Positions 17,499-26,923 of a stretch of DNA of 64,000 nt are shown piece by piece. The notes under the pieces are model-generated. The model ran no database searches, was not told the DNA's origin, and worked only from the letters and a program-made list of their open reading frames with translations. Numbering within the stretch: the first letter of the stretch is position 1; each line of letters begins with the position of its first letter. Where the stretch lies: positions 806,001 to 870,000 of the forward strand of contig NZ_LT594324.1 in the NCBI RefSeq assembly GCF_900089605.1, given 5' to 3'. Source of the stretch: Micromonospora narathiwatensis (GTDB lineage: Bacteria > Actinomycetota > Actinomycetes > Mycobacteriales > Micromonosporaceae). The translations under genes and the position numbers were made by a program.

Positions 17499-18068
17499 AT
17501 GCTCGTTCCCGACCTGCCGCTGCGTACCGAGCGACTGCTGCTGCGCCCGTTCACCGCCGACGACCTCGACGCCCTGACCGCCTACCGTTCCCGGCCGGAC
17601 GTAACCCGGTTCCTCTACCACGACCCGTACGACGACGCCGCCGCCCGGGCGGCGCTGGAGCGCCTGCGCGGGCGTACCGCGCTGCGCGAACCGGGCGACG
17701 TGCTGAACCTTGCGATCACCCGGCCGGAGACCGGCGAGCTGGTCGGTGACGTGCTGTTGACCTGGAGCAGCGCCGAGCACCGGCAGGGCGAGATCGGGTA
17801 CGTGCTGCACCCGGAGCACGTCGGCCGGGGGTACGTCACCGAGGCGTCCCGGGAGATGCTGCGGCTCGGTTTCGACGGCCTCGGCCTGCACCGGATCGTC
17901 GGACGCCTGGACGCCCGGAACGCCGCCTCGGCCCGGGTGCTGGAACGACTCGGCATGCGCCGCGAGGCGCACCTGCGGGAGAACGAGTTCGTCAAGGGCG
18001 AGTGGACCGACGAGTTGGTGTACGCCCTGCTGGCCCGGGAGTGGCGGGCCGGGACGGCCGACTCCTGA
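17499..18068 (+). CDS. GNAT N-acetyltransferase, RimJ/RimL type
   Basis: This 189-residue acetyl-CoA-dependent transferase starts LPLRTERLLLRPFTADDLDAL, the usual opening of the RimJ/RimL subgroup. The acetyl-CoA loop region is HPEHVGRGYVTEASREML. The last motif DARNAASARVLERLGMRREAHL is also conserved. The substrate could be a protein N-terminus or a small amine. It converges on the membrane-protein gene, with a shared terminator between them. Confidence 0.88.
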   Translation: MLVPDLPLRTERLLLRPFTADDLDALTAYRSRPDVTRFLYHDPYDDAAARAALERLRGRTALREPGDVLNLAITRPETGELVGDVLLTWSSAEHRQGEIGYVLHPEHVGRGYVTEASREMLRLGFDGLGLHRIVGRLDARNAASARVLERLGMRREAHLRENEFVKGEWTDELVYALLAREWRAGTADS

Positions 18069-18078
18069 CCCTGGCGAC

Positions 18079-18116
18079 GGTCCGGCCCGGCGCCCCCGTG
18101 TGCGCCGGGCCGGACC
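18079..18116. terminator. Bidirectional hairpin terminator
   Basis: Perfect 15-bp arms (18079-18093 and 18102-18116, GGTCCGGCCCGGCGC and its complement) surround an 8-nt loop. It lies between two convergent genes. Confidence 0.85.
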
Positions 18117-18120
18117 CGTC

Positions 18121-19065
18121 TCAGACGGTGTGCCGTCGCGCCTTGACGGCGCTGTCGATGAAGCCCCACACGACGATGGCGGCGGCGATCACGACGGTCA
18201 CCCGGGCCAGGTCCTGCGTGCCGCCCTCGCGCAGCCACTCGAACCGCTGGACCAGCTCCGGGTTGAGCAGCCGGTCGGTGAGCAGCAGCCAGGCGAGCGG
18301 CACGACGAACGCGAGATCGAGCAGCGTCTTGACCGCGACCAACGGCCAGGTCCATCGACGGGCTCGGTACTTGGCGATCTCCAGGCCGATGTTGGCGACC
18401 AGCACCGCCGCCAGCAGCGGCAGCCAGGAGCCCCACAGCGCCGGGTCGATCATCGGCAGCCGAGAGCTGTCGCCGGATGCCCAGGACTGGAAGTGCTGCC
18501 AGGGCAGGAACGCGACGGCGAGCAGCAGGAACGCGATTGAGCAGCAGGTGTCGACCAGGGTTATCTGCCGTTCCTCCGGCGCCTCGGGCAGCTGGTCGAC
18601 GCTCCACGCCGGCAGGTTCAGCGGAGTGTTGGTGCGCTCGAGCACGGCGAAGGTGAAGGTGACCCAGAACGCGATCTGCACCGCGGCGTTGAACCCGACG
18701 CTGAACCCGGCGCCGATCGCCGCGCCGGGATCGCCGTTGACCGTCGCCTTCAGCGCGCCGGTGGCCACGCCCGCGACGGCGGGGATGAAGGTGAGCAGCA
18801 GCCGGAGCAGCCGCCACCAGAGCAGGAAGTAGCGCGGGCCGATGAGCTGCAACCGGCGGTCGGTGTAGCGGGCGGCGAGCTGCTCGGGGTTGCCCAGCTC
18901 GGTGAGCACCTCGCGTTCCGCGCTGCCGCGTTCCTGCCCGCCGTCGGTGCGTCCGTCGATCATGTCCTCGATGGAGGCACGTAGCTCGGTGGCGATCTCG
19001 GTGCGGCGCTGCGCCGGGACGGCCCGGAGGGTGGCGGCGACGTAGCGGTCGGTCAGCGAACTCAT
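18121..19065 (-). CDS. Multi-pass membrane protein with permease-prefix-like N-terminus
   Basis: This 314-residue protein begins with a helical cytoplasmic domain (MSSLTDRYVAATLRAVPAQR through ELGNPEQLAARYTDR) of the kind found at the front of permeases and anti-sigma-like HAAS proteins. About six hydrophobic helices follow. The start ATG overlaps the stop of the PadR gene (ATGA), so the two are translated together. PadR-type regulators often pair with such membrane proteins, but the function is unknown. The longer in-frame extension upstream is antisense-like and rejected. Confidence 0.85.
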   Translation of the reverse strand: MSSLTDRYVAATLRAVPAQRRTEIATELRASIEDMIDGRTDGGQERGSAEREVLTELGNPEQLAARYTDRRLQLIGPRYFLLWWRLLRLLLTFIPAVAGVATGALKATVNGDPGAAIGAGFSVGFNAAVQIAFWVTFTFAVLERTNTPLNLPAWSVDQLPEAPEERQITLVDTCCSIAFLLLAVAFLPWQHFQSWASGDSSRLPMIDPALWGSWLPLLAAVLVANIGLEIAKYRARRWTWPLVAVKTLLDLAFVVPLAWLLLTDRLLNPELVQRFEWLREGGTQDLARVTVVIAAAIVVWGFIDSAVKARRHTV

Positions 19066-19403
19066 CGGTCCACTCCTTCGGTCAGGCCGGTGACGGAGGT
19101 CTGGATGGCGGCGAGGTCGTCGAGGAGGCGGGCCAGCACCGCTTCGCCCTCGTCGCTGGTCCGGTAGAACTTGCGCGGCCGGCTCTCCTCGGTGTTCCAC
19201 TCGCTGGTCAGCAGCCCCTGCTCCTCCAGCCGCCGGAGCAGGGGATAGAGCGTGTTCGCGTCGACCGGGAAGCCGTGCGCGGCCAGTCGTTGCAGCAGCG
19301 CGTATCCGTAGTCGGGGTGGCGCAGGGCGACCAGGCTCGCCACCACGACCGTGCCGCGTCGCAGCTCCTGTAGATGGGTCCGGAGGACATCCTCGCTAAC
19401 CAT
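19062..19403 (-). CDS. PadR-family transcriptional regulator
   Basis: This 113-residue winged-helix repressor shows the PadR pattern: LRRGTVVVASLVALRHPDYGYALLQRL, then FPVDANTLYPLLRRLEEQGLL, then the wing RPRKFYRTSDEGEAVLARLL. PadR proteins usually repress their own gene and a linked membrane or efflux gene. The start ATG sits exactly 7 nt after a TATGGT -10 box, so the mRNA is probably leaderless. A palindrome covers the promoter and touches the start codon, which suggests autorepression. Confidence 0.92.
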   Translation of the reverse strand: MVSEDVLRTHLQELRRGTVVVASLVALRHPDYGYALLQRLAAHGFPVDANTLYPLLRRLEEQGLLTSEWNTEESRPRKFYRTSDEGEAVLARLLDDLAAIQTSVTGLTEGVDR

Positions 19404-19440
19404 GTCTCACACCATACTGTGTGACACACACTATTGTCGA
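19403..19440 (-). promoter_or_regulatory. PadR promoter and overlapping operator
   Basis: On the minus strand TCGACA (19440-19435) and TATGGT (19416-19411) are separated by 18 bp, and the start codon A is at 19403. An inverted repeat TGTCTCACAC (19403-19412) and GTGTGACACA (19419-19428) matches at 9 of 10 positions. It covers the -10 box and the start codon. Confidence 0.7.
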
Positions 19441-19589
19441 GCGGCATTACATCGTGTGGCGCGGGTGGGTGTTCGAGCGAGACGGAGGCCACCTCCGGCG
19501 CGGACGGTGGAGCCGGTCGGACGGCCTGGGTAGGGTAGGCCCCGGTCCGGTCCGACCATCAAGATCCATACCGCCGGGGGGCGCCACGC

Positions 19590-22500
19590 ATGGCCGACTC
19601 GTTCGCGCATCTGCACGTGCACACCGAGTACTCGATGCTCGACGGGGCGGCCCGGCTGAAGGACCTCTTCGCCGAGGTGAGCCGCCAGGGGATGTCGGCG
19701 GTGGCGATGACCGACCACGGCAACATGCACGGGGCGAACGACTTCTACAAGCAGGCGATGGCCGCCGGGGTCACCCCGATCCTGGGCGTCGAGGCGTACG
19801 TGGCGCCGGAGTCGCGCTTCCACAAGCAGCGGGTCAAGTGGGGCCGCCCCGAGCAGAAGAGCGACGACGTCTCCGGTAACGGCGCGATCACCCACATGAC
19901 CATGTGGGCGGCGAACAAGACCGGCCTGCACAACCTCTTCAAGCTCAACTCGCGCGCCTCCATCGAGGGCCACTACATCAAGTGGCCCCGGATGGACATG
20001 GAGTTGATCGCCGAGTACGCAAACGGGATCATGGCCACCACCGGCTGCCCGTCCGGGGCGGTGCAGACCCGGCTGCGGCTGGGCCAGTTCGACGAGGCGC
20101 TCAAGGCCGCCGCGAGCTACCAGGAGATCTTCGGCAAGGAGAACTACTTCCTGGAAGTCATGGACCACGGGCTGGACATCGAGAAGCGGGTCCGGGACGG
20201 GCTGATCGAGATTGGCCGGAAGCTCGACATCCCGCCGGTGGTCACCAACGACTCGCACTACACGCGCGAGGACCAGGCCGAGGCGCACGACGTGCTGCTC
20301 TGCGTGCAGACCGCCAGCAACATCTCCGACCCGAACCGGTTCCGGCTCGAGGGCGGGGGCTACTACATCAAGTCGGCCGAGCAGATGCGCGCGGTCGACA
20401 CCTCCGAGTTGTGGCTTCAGGGCTGCCGCAACACCCTGCTGGTCGCCGAGAAGGTCGACCCGGCCGGCATGTTCGAGTTCCACAACCTGATGCCGCGGTT
20501 CCCGATCCCCGAGGGTGAGACCGAGGAGTCCTGGTTCCGCAAGGAGACGTTCAAGGGGCTGGAACGCCGCTTCCCGAACGGCATCCCGGAGGGGCACGTC
20601 GCCCAGGCGGAGTACGAGCTGGGCGTCATCGTGCAGATGGGCTTCCCGTCGTACTTCCTCGTGGTCGCGGACTTCATCCAGTGGGCCAAGAGCCAGGGCA
20701 TCGCGGTCGGCCCGGGTCGCGGCTCGGCCGCCGGCTCGCTGGTCGCGTACGCCCTGGGCATCACCGACCTGGACCCGATCCCGCACGGGCTGATCTTCGA
20801 GCGGTTCCTCAACCCCGAGCGTGTCTCGATGCCGGATGTCGACATCGACTTCGACGAGCGCCGGCGCGGCGAGGTGATCAAGTACGTCACCGACAAGTGG
20901 GGCGAGGACAAGGTCGCCCAGATCGCGACCTTCGGCACGATCAAGGCGAAGGCCGCGATCAAGGACTCGGCCCGGGTGCTCGGCTACCCGTACGCGGTCG
21001 GTGACCGGATCACCAAGGCGATGCCCCCGGCCGTGATGGGCAAGGACATCCCGCTGTCCGGCATCTTCGACCCGAAGCACCCGCGCTACGCCGAGGCGGG
21101 CGAGATCCGCGGCCTCTACGAGTCCGACCCGGACGTCAAGAAGGTCATTGAGACCGCGAAGGGCATCGAGGGGCTGATCCGGCAGACCGGCGTGCACGCC
21201 GCCGGGGTCATCATGTCCGCCGAACCGATCATCGACCACATCCCGCTGATGCGCCGGGACGCCGACGGCGCCATCATCACCCAGTTCGACTACCCGACGT
21301 GCGAGTCGCTCGGGCTGTTGAAGATGGACTTCCTCGGCCTGCGCAACCTGACGATCATCGACGACGCGGTCAAGAACATCCAGCTCAACCACGGCAAGGA
21401 GCTGGACCTGCTGGCCCTGCCGCTGGACGACAAGGCCGCCTACGAGCTGCTGACCCGGGGCGACACGCTCGGCGTGTTCCAGCTCGACGGCGGCCCGATG
21501 CGCTCGCTGCTGCGGCTGATGAAGCCGGACAACTTCGAGGACATCTCCGCCGTCCTGGCGCTCTACCGGCCGGGCCCGATGGGCGTCGACTCGCACACCA
21601 ACTACGCGCTGCGCAAGAACAACCTCCAGGAGATCACGCCGATCCACCCGGAGCTGGCGGAACCGCTACGGGAGATCCTGGCGCCGACGTACGGCCTGAT
21701 CGTCTACCAGGAGCAGGTGCAGCGCGCCGCGCAGATCCTCGCCGGCTACAGCCTCGGTAAGGCCGACAACCTGCGCCGGGCGATGGGCAAGAAGAAGAAG
21801 GAGATCCTCGACCAGGAGTTTGTGCCGTTCCGGGACGGCTGCCGCGAGCGCGGCTACTCCGACGAGGCCATCCAGGCGGTGTGGGACGTGCTCGTCCCGT
21901 TCGCCGGCTACGCCTTCAACAAGGCCCACTCCGCCGCGTACGGGCTGGTCTCCTACTGGACGGCGTACCTCAAGGCGCACTACCCGGCCGAGTACATGGC
22001 CGCGCTGCTCACCTCGGTCGGCGACGACAAGGACAAGATGGCGCTCTACCTGTCGGAGTGCCGGCGGATGGGCATCCAGGTGCTGCCGCCCGACGTGAAC
22101 ACCTCGGCCGGGCCGTTCACTCCGGTCGGGAAGGACATCCGCTTCGGCCTCGCCGCCATCCGCAACGTCGGCGCGAACGTGGTCACCTCGATCATGCGAT
22201 GCCGCGACGAGAAGGCCGCCTACACCGACTTCTACGACTTCCTCTCCAAGGTCGACGCGGTGGTCTGCAACAAGAAGACCGTCGAATCCCTGATCAAGGC
22301 CGGGGCGTTCGACTCGCTCGGCCACCCGCGCAAGGGCCTGCTCGCCGTGCACGCCGACGCCATCGACGCGTACGCCGACGTCAAGCGCAAGGAGGCGGTC
22401 GGCCAGTACGACCTCTTCGGCGCCGGGTTCGGCGACGTCGAGGCGGCCACCAACACCACGGTGATGCCGGTGATCGGCGACGGGGAGTGGGACAAGCGGG

Positions 22501-23123
22501 ACAAGCTCGCCTTCGAACGCGAGATGCTCGGCCTGTACGTCTCCGACCACCCGCTGTTCGGCCTGGAGCACGTGCTCGGCGCGGCGGCCGACACCACCAT
22601 CGCCGCCCTGTCCGAGGAGGGGACCGTGCCCGACGGGGCGGTGGTCACCCTGGCCGGGATCCTCTCCGGCGTGCAGCGCCGGGTCACCAAGCAGGGCCGG
22701 GCCTGGGCCTCGGCCACCCTGGAGGACCTGGCCGGTGGCGTCGAGACGCTGTTCTTCCCCAACACCTACGAGGTGATCGGCCAGTACATCGCCGAGGACG
22801 CGATCGTGGTGGTCAAGGGGCGGGTGGACCGGCGCGACGACACGCCCCGGATCATGGCGATGGACATGTCCATGCCGGACATCAGCAGCAACCCCGCCAA
22901 CAAGCCGGTCACCCTGACCATCCCGGTGCACCGCTGCACACCGCCGCTGGTGGAACGGCTCAAGGAGACCCTGGTGCTGCACCCCGGCGACACCGAGGTG
23001 CACGTCAAGCTGCTCAACGGCGGCAAGGTCACCACGCTGCGGCTCGGCCCGTTCCGGGTGGCGCCCACCACCGCGCTGATGGGCGACCTGAAGAGCGTCC
23101 TCGGCCCGGCCAACGTGAGCTGA
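19590..23123 (+). CDS. dnaE: DNA polymerase III alpha subunit
   Basis: This 1177-residue replicative polymerase (DnaE1 type) starts with a PHP domain ([17 protein letters not shown]) bearing metal-binding residues. The catalytic aspartates are in [10 protein letters not shown] (residues 414-423), after [18 protein letters not shown]. The fingers, thumb and helix-hairpin-helix regions follow, then an OB domain and a C-terminal tail. The length is normal for actinobacterial DnaE1. In M. tuberculosis dnaE1 is elsewhere on the chromosome, so its position between yebC and ruvC here reflects rearrangement. A [13 protein letters not shown] promoter sequence lies just upstream. Confidence 0.97.
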   Translation: MADSFAHLHVHTEYSMLDGAARLKDLFAEVSRQGMSAVAMTDHGNMHGANDFYKQAMAAGVTPILGVEAYVAPESRFHKQRVKWGRPEQKSDDVSGNGAITHMTMWAANKTGLHNLFKLNSRASIEGHYIKWPRMDMELIAEYANGIMATTGCPSGAVQTRLRLGQFDEALKAAASYQEIFGKENYFLEVMDHGLDIEKRVRDGLIEIGRKLDIPPVVTNDSHYTREDQAEAHDVLLCVQTASNISDPNRFRLEGGGYYIKSAEQMRAVDTSELWLQGCRNTLLVAEKVDPAGMFEFHNLMPRFPIPEGETEESWFRKETFKGLERRFPNGIPEGHVAQAEYELGVIVQMGFPSYFLVVADFIQWAKSQGIAVGPGRGSAAGSLVAYALGITDLDPIPHGLIFERFLNPERVSMPDVDIDFDERRRGEVIKYVTDKWGEDKVAQIATFGTIKAKAAIKDSARVLGYPYAVGDRITKAMPPAVMGKDIPLSGIFDPKHPRYAEAGEIRGLYESDPDVKKVIETAKGIEGLIRQTGVHAAGVIMSAEPIIDHIPLMRRDADGAIITQFDYPTCESLGLLKMDFLGLRNLTIIDDAVKNIQLNHGKELDLLALPLDDKAAYELLTRGDTLGVFQLDGGPMRSLLRLMKPDNFEDISAVLALYRPGPMGVDSHTNYALRKNNLQEITPIHPELAEPLREILAPTYGLIVYQEQVQRAAQILAGYSLGKADNLRRAMGKKKKEILDQEFVPFRDGCRERGYSDEAIQAVWDVLVPFAGYAFNKAHSAAYGLVSYWTAYLKAHYPAEYMAALLTSVGDDKDKMALYLSECRRMGIQVLPPDVNTSAGPFTPVGKDIRFGLAAIRNVGANVVTSIMRCRDEKAAYTDFYDFLSKVDAVVCNKKTVESLIKAGAFDSLGHPRKGLLAVHADAIDAYADVKRKEAVGQYDLFGAGFGDVEAATNTTVMPVIGDGEWDKRDKLAFEREMLGLYVSDHPLFGLEHVLGAAADTTIAALSEEGTVPDGAVVTLAGILSGVQRRVTKQGRAWASATLEDLAGGVETLFFPNTYEVIGQYIAEDAIVVVKGRVDRRDDTPRIMAMDMSMPDISSNPANKPVTLTIPVHRCTPPLVERLKETLVLHPGDTEVHVKLLNGGKVTTLRLGPFRVAPTTALMGDLKSVLGPANVS

Positions 23124-23162
23124 CCGGGCCTCCTCCCACCCCCACCGCGCGCGGCGGGCGCC

Positions 23163-23228
23163 GATCCGGCCCTCGCCGGCTGATCACCTGGCGGCGTCCG
23201 TACGCCGATCAGCCGGTGAGGGCGGATC
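23163..23228. terminator. Long imperfect hairpin between dnaE and the SPFH gene
   Basis: Arms 23163-23185 and 23207-23228 pair over about 22 positions with two interruptions (GATCCG, CCCTC and CCGGCTGATC blocks). It separates convergent genes and probably works in both directions. Confidence 0.7.
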
Positions 23229-24092
23229 TCACTTGGCCGAGCCGGTGATGATGCCCGGGTTGATGCAGAGGCCCGGGGAGCTGCCGGTCTTCTCGGCGAT
23301 CTCCAGGCAGCGGGTCACCTTGTCCACCTTGGCGTTGGTCTCGGTGATCTGCTTCTGGATCTCGGCGTTGCGGCGGTCCTGTTCGAGGTTGCGGGTCTGG
23401 GCGAGCTTGTCCTGGAACGCCTTGATGTTGCCCTCGGTCTTCTCGTCGTGATTGACCCGGGTGATGGTTACCGACAGGATCTCGACGTCCTCGCCCAGCC
23501 GGCCCTTCGCGTTGCTCTTGATGCTCTCCGCGAACGGCTTGAGGTCGACGTTCAGGCTGCCGGTCTTCGCGTCGATCCGCTCCAGCGGGTTGTACGTGGA
23601 GAAGGCGTCGTTCACGGCGCTGTCGAGTTGGACGCCGACCCGCTGCCCGCGGAAGCTGACGAAGTCGCCCTTGTAGTCCATGAACTGCTGCGGGGCGTTC
23701 TCGGGCCGGACCTGCCACTCGACCAGCACCTCGACGCACGCGTCGGCGAGGGTGCCGGTACGCACCCGGACGCAGCTGTCGTTGCCGATGTGGTCGTACT
23801 TCTGCCGCCCGGCGTCCCACTCGCCGACCCGCTGCCACGGCGCGACCCACTTCAGGCCGGAGCCGGTGACCTCGCCGGTCGGCTTGCCGAAGCTGGTGAC
23901 GATGCCGACCGAGCGGATCGGTACCGAGTGGGCGCTCGACGCGATGGCGAGCAGGGCCGTGACGGCCAGGGCGGCGGCTGCCGCCAGGAAGCCCTGGCGC
24001 CGCAGGGCGCGGCGCGGGCTCAACAGGGCGACGGCGACGGCGACGGCCGCGACGAGGGCGGTGACGATCGCGAGGGTGAAGCCGGACGGCAT
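23229..24092 (-). CDS. SPFH/Band 7 domain membrane protein
   Basis: This 287-residue protein has two N-terminal hydrophobic segments (about 5-24 and 36-55), then an SPFH-like domain (IRSVGIVTSFGKPTGEVTGSG through VEVLVEWQV), and a helical C-terminal part rich in charged residues (EGNIKAFQDKLAQTRNLEQD). SPFH proteins (stomatin, prohibitin, flotillin) oligomerise on membranes. No NfeD or FtsH partner is next to it. The ATG at 24092 gives the full N-terminal helix. The role is unknown. Confidence 0.82.
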   Translation of the reverse strand: MPSGFTLAIVTALVAAVAVAVALLSPRRALRRQGFLAAAAALAVTALLAIASSAHSVPIRSVGIVTSFGKPTGEVTGSGLKWVAPWQRVGEWDAGRQKYDHIGNDSCVRVRTGTLADACVEVLVEWQVRPENAPQQFMDYKGDFVSFRGQRVGVQLDSAVNDAFSTYNPLERIDAKTGSLNVDLKPFAESIKSNAKGRLGEDVEILSVTITRVNHDEKTEGNIKAFQDKLAQTRNLEQDRRNAEIQKQITETNAKVDKVTRCLEIAEKTGSSPGLCINPGIITGSAK

Positions 24093-24303
24093 GTGCGCGG
24101 CACCTTTCGTTCACAGGGCGGGATGGCTGAGTCGATCATCAAGGTAGTCGCCCGCGACAACACGCCCGCCGTAGACGAGACGCACCCTGCCTGACCAGGG
24201 AATATCACTCTGGGTAAAGCTGCGCTTCATCTCGGATCCCTACGCTTCCCCGACGGCGCGCCGGCCGGTGCGCCGCCGGAACAGGCAACCCGAGGAGAAG
24301 AAG

Positions 24304-24420
24304 ATGAGCCAGGTTCTCGTCGCCGTCGCGGTGAACGTCGTCAGCGCCGCGTTGATCGCGATCATCACCGCCGCCGTCCGCCGACTGCTGACGCCGGCGG
24401 CCACGCCCGTTCTCGCCTGA
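24304..24420 (+). CDS. Small hydrophobic peptide, 38 residues
   Basis: This short frame is preceded by CGAGGAG about 7 nt before the ATG, a good ribosome site. The product has one membrane helix (VLVAVAVNVVSAALIAIITA) followed by two arginines and a short tail. It stands alone between the divergent SPFH gene and the convergent response regulator. Small membrane peptides can act as modulators, but nothing here shows a partner. The call rests on the ribosome site, hydrophobic pattern and clean start-stop. Confidence 0.5.
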   Translation: MSQVLVAVAVNVVSAALIAIITAAVRRLLTPAATPVLA

Positions 24421-24463
24421 GCCGGTCGCGTCCCCACGCCCGGCCCTCCGCTGTCCGCGATGC

Positions 24464-25144
24464 TCAGAGCGGCCGATACTCGACCTCCGGGCGGCCGGGT
24501 GTGCCGTAGCGGGGGGCGCGGGCCGCGCGGTCGGCGGAGACCAGGTATTCCAGGTACCGGCGGGCGGTCACCCGGGAGATCCCGGTCCGCTGGCTGACCT
24601 CGGTCGCGGAGAGCCCGCCGCCGTCGAGGGCGGACAGCACCCGGTGCAGGGTCTGCTCGTCCAGGCCCTTGGGCAGGGTGTGCCGGTCCGCGCCGCGCAG
24701 GGTGGCGAACATCCGGTCCACCTCGTGCTGGGCGACCACCTCGTCCTTGGCGAGGGCCTGCCGCCGGTACTCGGCGTACCGCTCCAGTTTGTCGCGGAAG
24801 GCGGCGAAGGTGAACGGCTTGAGCAGGTAGTGGGTCACCCCGAGGGAGACTGCGGTGCGGACCATCGCCAGGTCCCGCGCCGAGGTCACCGCCAGCACGT
24901 CGACGCTGCTGCCCGCCGCCCGCAGCGCCCGGCACACCTCCAGGCCGTGCAGGTCGGGCAGGCGGAAGTCCAACAGTACGAGGTCGACGTCGGCCCCGCC
25001 CCGGTGCCGCAGCGCCGCCATCGCCTCCCGCGCGGTGTGCGCCACCCCGGTCACCACGAAACCGGGCACCCGCTCCGTGTACGCCCGGTGCGCCTCGGCC
25101 AGCAGCGGCTCGTCCTCCACCACCAGCACCCGGATGTCGTTCAT
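24464..25144 (-). CDS. Response regulator, DcuR/CitB/DctR type
   Basis: This 226-residue regulator has a receiver domain with acidic E10-D11-E12, phospho-acceptor D59 (LVLLDFRLPD) and K109 (YLLKPF). Its C-terminal helix-turn-helix (GLSATEVSQRTGISRVTARR, about 176-195) is typical of regulators paired with DcuS/CitA kinases, which sense citrate or C4-dicarboxylates. The gene overlaps the upstream kinase by ATGA. The divergently encoded DctA-type carrier is its likely target. Confidence 0.92.
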   Translation of the reverse strand: MNDIRVLVVEDEPLLAEAHRAYTERVPGFVVTGVAHTAREAMAALRHRGGADVDLVLLDFRLPDLHGLEVCRALRAAGSSVDVLAVTSARDLAMVRTAVSLGVTHYLLKPFTFAAFRDKLERYAEYRRQALAKDEVVAQHEVDRMFATLRGADRHTLPKGLDEQTLHRVLSALDGGGLSATEVSQRTGISRVTARRYLEYLVSADRAARAPRYGTPGRPEVEYRPL

Positions 25145-26790
25145 GTGTCCGCCCCGCTCCGTCCGGCGGACGCCCGAGGCCCCGCCGCGTCGCGCCCGCT
25201 GACCCGCGCCTCCGTCCTCGCCGGCAGCCGGACGGTGAACACCGTCTCGCCGTCCTCGGTGCGCTCGACGTCGGACGTGCCGCCGTGGCGGTGGACGACC
25301 TGCCCGACCAGTGCCAGGCCCAGCCCCCGGCCGGCGCTCTTGGTGGACCAGCCGCGCCGGAACGCGTCGGCCACCCGCTCCGGGGCCAGCCCGGGGCCGT
25401 TGTCGCCGACCCGGACCACGATCTCGTCCGCGGTGGCGCCGACGAACACCCGGACCCGGCGCGGCGGTGGCGTGCCGGCCACCGCCTCGAGGGCGTTGTC
25501 GACCAGGTTGCCCACGACGGTGAGCAGGTCGGTGGTGGGCAGCGGGCTGTCGTCGAGCCGGCAGTCGGGCTCGATCACCAGGTCCACGCCGCGCTCGCCG
25601 GCCTGCGCCGACTTGCCGAGCAGCAGTGCGGCCAGCGCCGGTTCGGTCACCGCGCCGACCACCCGGTCGGCGAGCTGCTGGGCGAGCGCCAGGTCCCGGG
25701 TGGCGAGCCGGACCGCCTCGTCGGTGCGGCCCAGTTCCACCAGGGTCAGCACGGTGTGCAGCCGGTTGGCCGACTCGTGGGTCTGCGCCCGCAACGCGTC
25801 GGTGAGCGCCCGTACCGAGTCGAGTTCGCTGGCCAGGTTGCGCAGCTCGGTCTGGTCGCGCAGGGTCAGCACGGTGCCGAGCACCGCCCCCTCGAAGCGG
25901 GTGGTCCGCTGGTTGACCACCAGCACCCGGTCACCGGCGAGGATCGGCTCGTCGTACGCGTCCCGGCCGGAGTCGAGCAGCTCGGCGACTGCGGGCGGCA
26001 GGTCGATCCCGGCCACCGGCCGGTCGGTCAGCGCAGTGTCCTCGTCCAGCCCGAGCAGCCGGCGGCCCTCGTCGTTGACCAGCGCCACCCGGCGGTCCCG
26101 GGTCAGCACCAGCAGCCCCTCCCGTACGGAGTGCAGGACCGCGTCGTAGTACTCGTACATCCGGGTCATCTGGCGTGGACCGAGGCCGTGGGTCTGCCGG
26201 CGCAGCCTGCGGCTGAGCAGCCAGGACCCGGTGGCCGCCAGGGCCAGCGCCGGTACGGCGGCGCCGAGCAGCACCGGTAGCTGGCCGAGCAGCTTGCGGT
26301 TGATCGCCTTGGTGGTGATGCCGACCGAGACCAGCCCGATGATCCGATGTTCGTCGTCGTACACGGGGACGACCGCGCGCACCGACTCGCCGAGGGTGCC
26401 CACGTTGGTGGTGACGAACGGCTCGCCGGCCAGGGCGGGGCCGATGTCGCCGATGAACGGCTGCCCGATCAGGTCCGGGTCGGGGTGGGAGTAGCGGGTC
26501 CGGTCCGGGGCCATCACCACCACGAAGTCCGTTCCGGTGTCCCCGCGGGTGGCCTCGGCGTACGGCTGGATGGTGGCCGCCGGGTCGGCCGTGGTGAGGG
26601 CCGCGTGGACGTCGGGGGAGCGGGCGACGGTCTGCGCCACGGCCAGCACCTCGTCCTCGGCGGACTGCCGGGAGTCACTGCGGGCCAGCCAGACGGCGCC
26701 CGCGAGGCCGGCGAGCACCAGCAGCGTCACCACGACCGCCTGGAGGGCGAACAGCTGCCCCGCGATGCTCCACTGCCGTCGTCGGGCCAC
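25141..26790 (-). CDS. Sensor histidine kinase, DcuS/CitA type
   Basis: This 549-residue membrane kinase starts at a GTG preceded by GGAGGGGAC. It has a first membrane helix (about 10-33), an extracellular PAS-like (sCACHE/PDC) domain (to about 180), a second helix (LLGAAVPALALAATGSWLLS), a cytoplasmic PAS, a DcuS-type dimerisation segment with the probable phospho-histidine in QTHESANRLH, and an ATPase domain with N box GNLVDNALEAV, G1 DNGPGL and G2 GRGLGLALV. DcuS/CitA kinases bind dicarboxylates or citrate outside the cell. The neighbouring DctA-type carrier gives the expected context. Confidence 0.93.
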   Translation of the reverse strand: MARRRQWSIAGQLFALQAVVVTLLVLAGLAGAVWLARSDSRQSAEDEVLAVAQTVARSPDVHAALTTADPAATIQPYAEATRGDTGTDFVVVMAPDRTRYSHPDPDLIGQPFIGDIGPALAGEPFVTTNVGTLGESVRAVVPVYDDEHRIIGLVSVGITTKAINRKLLGQLPVLLGAAVPALALAATGSWLLSRRLRRQTHGLGPRQMTRMYEYYDAVLHSVREGLLVLTRDRRVALVNDEGRRLLGLDEDTALTDRPVAGIDLPPAVAELLDSGRDAYDEPILAGDRVLVVNQRTTRFEGAVLGTVLTLRDQTELRNLASELDSVRALTDALRAQTHESANRLHTVLTLVELGRTDEAVRLATRDLALAQQLADRVVGAVTEPALAALLLGKSAQAGERGVDLVIEPDCRLDDSPLPTTDLLTVVGNLVDNALEAVAGTPPPRRVRVFVGATADEIVVRVGDNGPGLAPERVADAFRRGWSTKSAGRGLGLALVGQVVHRHGGTSDVERTEDGETVFTVRLPARTEARVSGRDAAGPRASAGRSGADT

Positions 26791-26923
26791 GTCCCCTCCT
26801 TCCGCCGTTCGTCGTCGGCAAGTGTGGCGCACCGGTCAGCCACCGGTTTCAGCCGCGAGTCACAGGGGTGAACAGAATGAACGCAAGCATGGCGAGTGCT
26901 GAGACCTGACTCACATTGTGGGC

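Noticed and set aside
19431..23003. Long minus-strand frames opposite dnaE
   Set aside because: They lie wholly opposite a complete dnaE gene and lack ribosome sites and motifs.
24123..24194. 23-codon frame MAESIIKVVARDNTPAVDETHP on the plus strand
   Set aside because: It has only a weak GGGCGGG site and overlaps the promoter area of the divergent SPFH gene; there is no further support.
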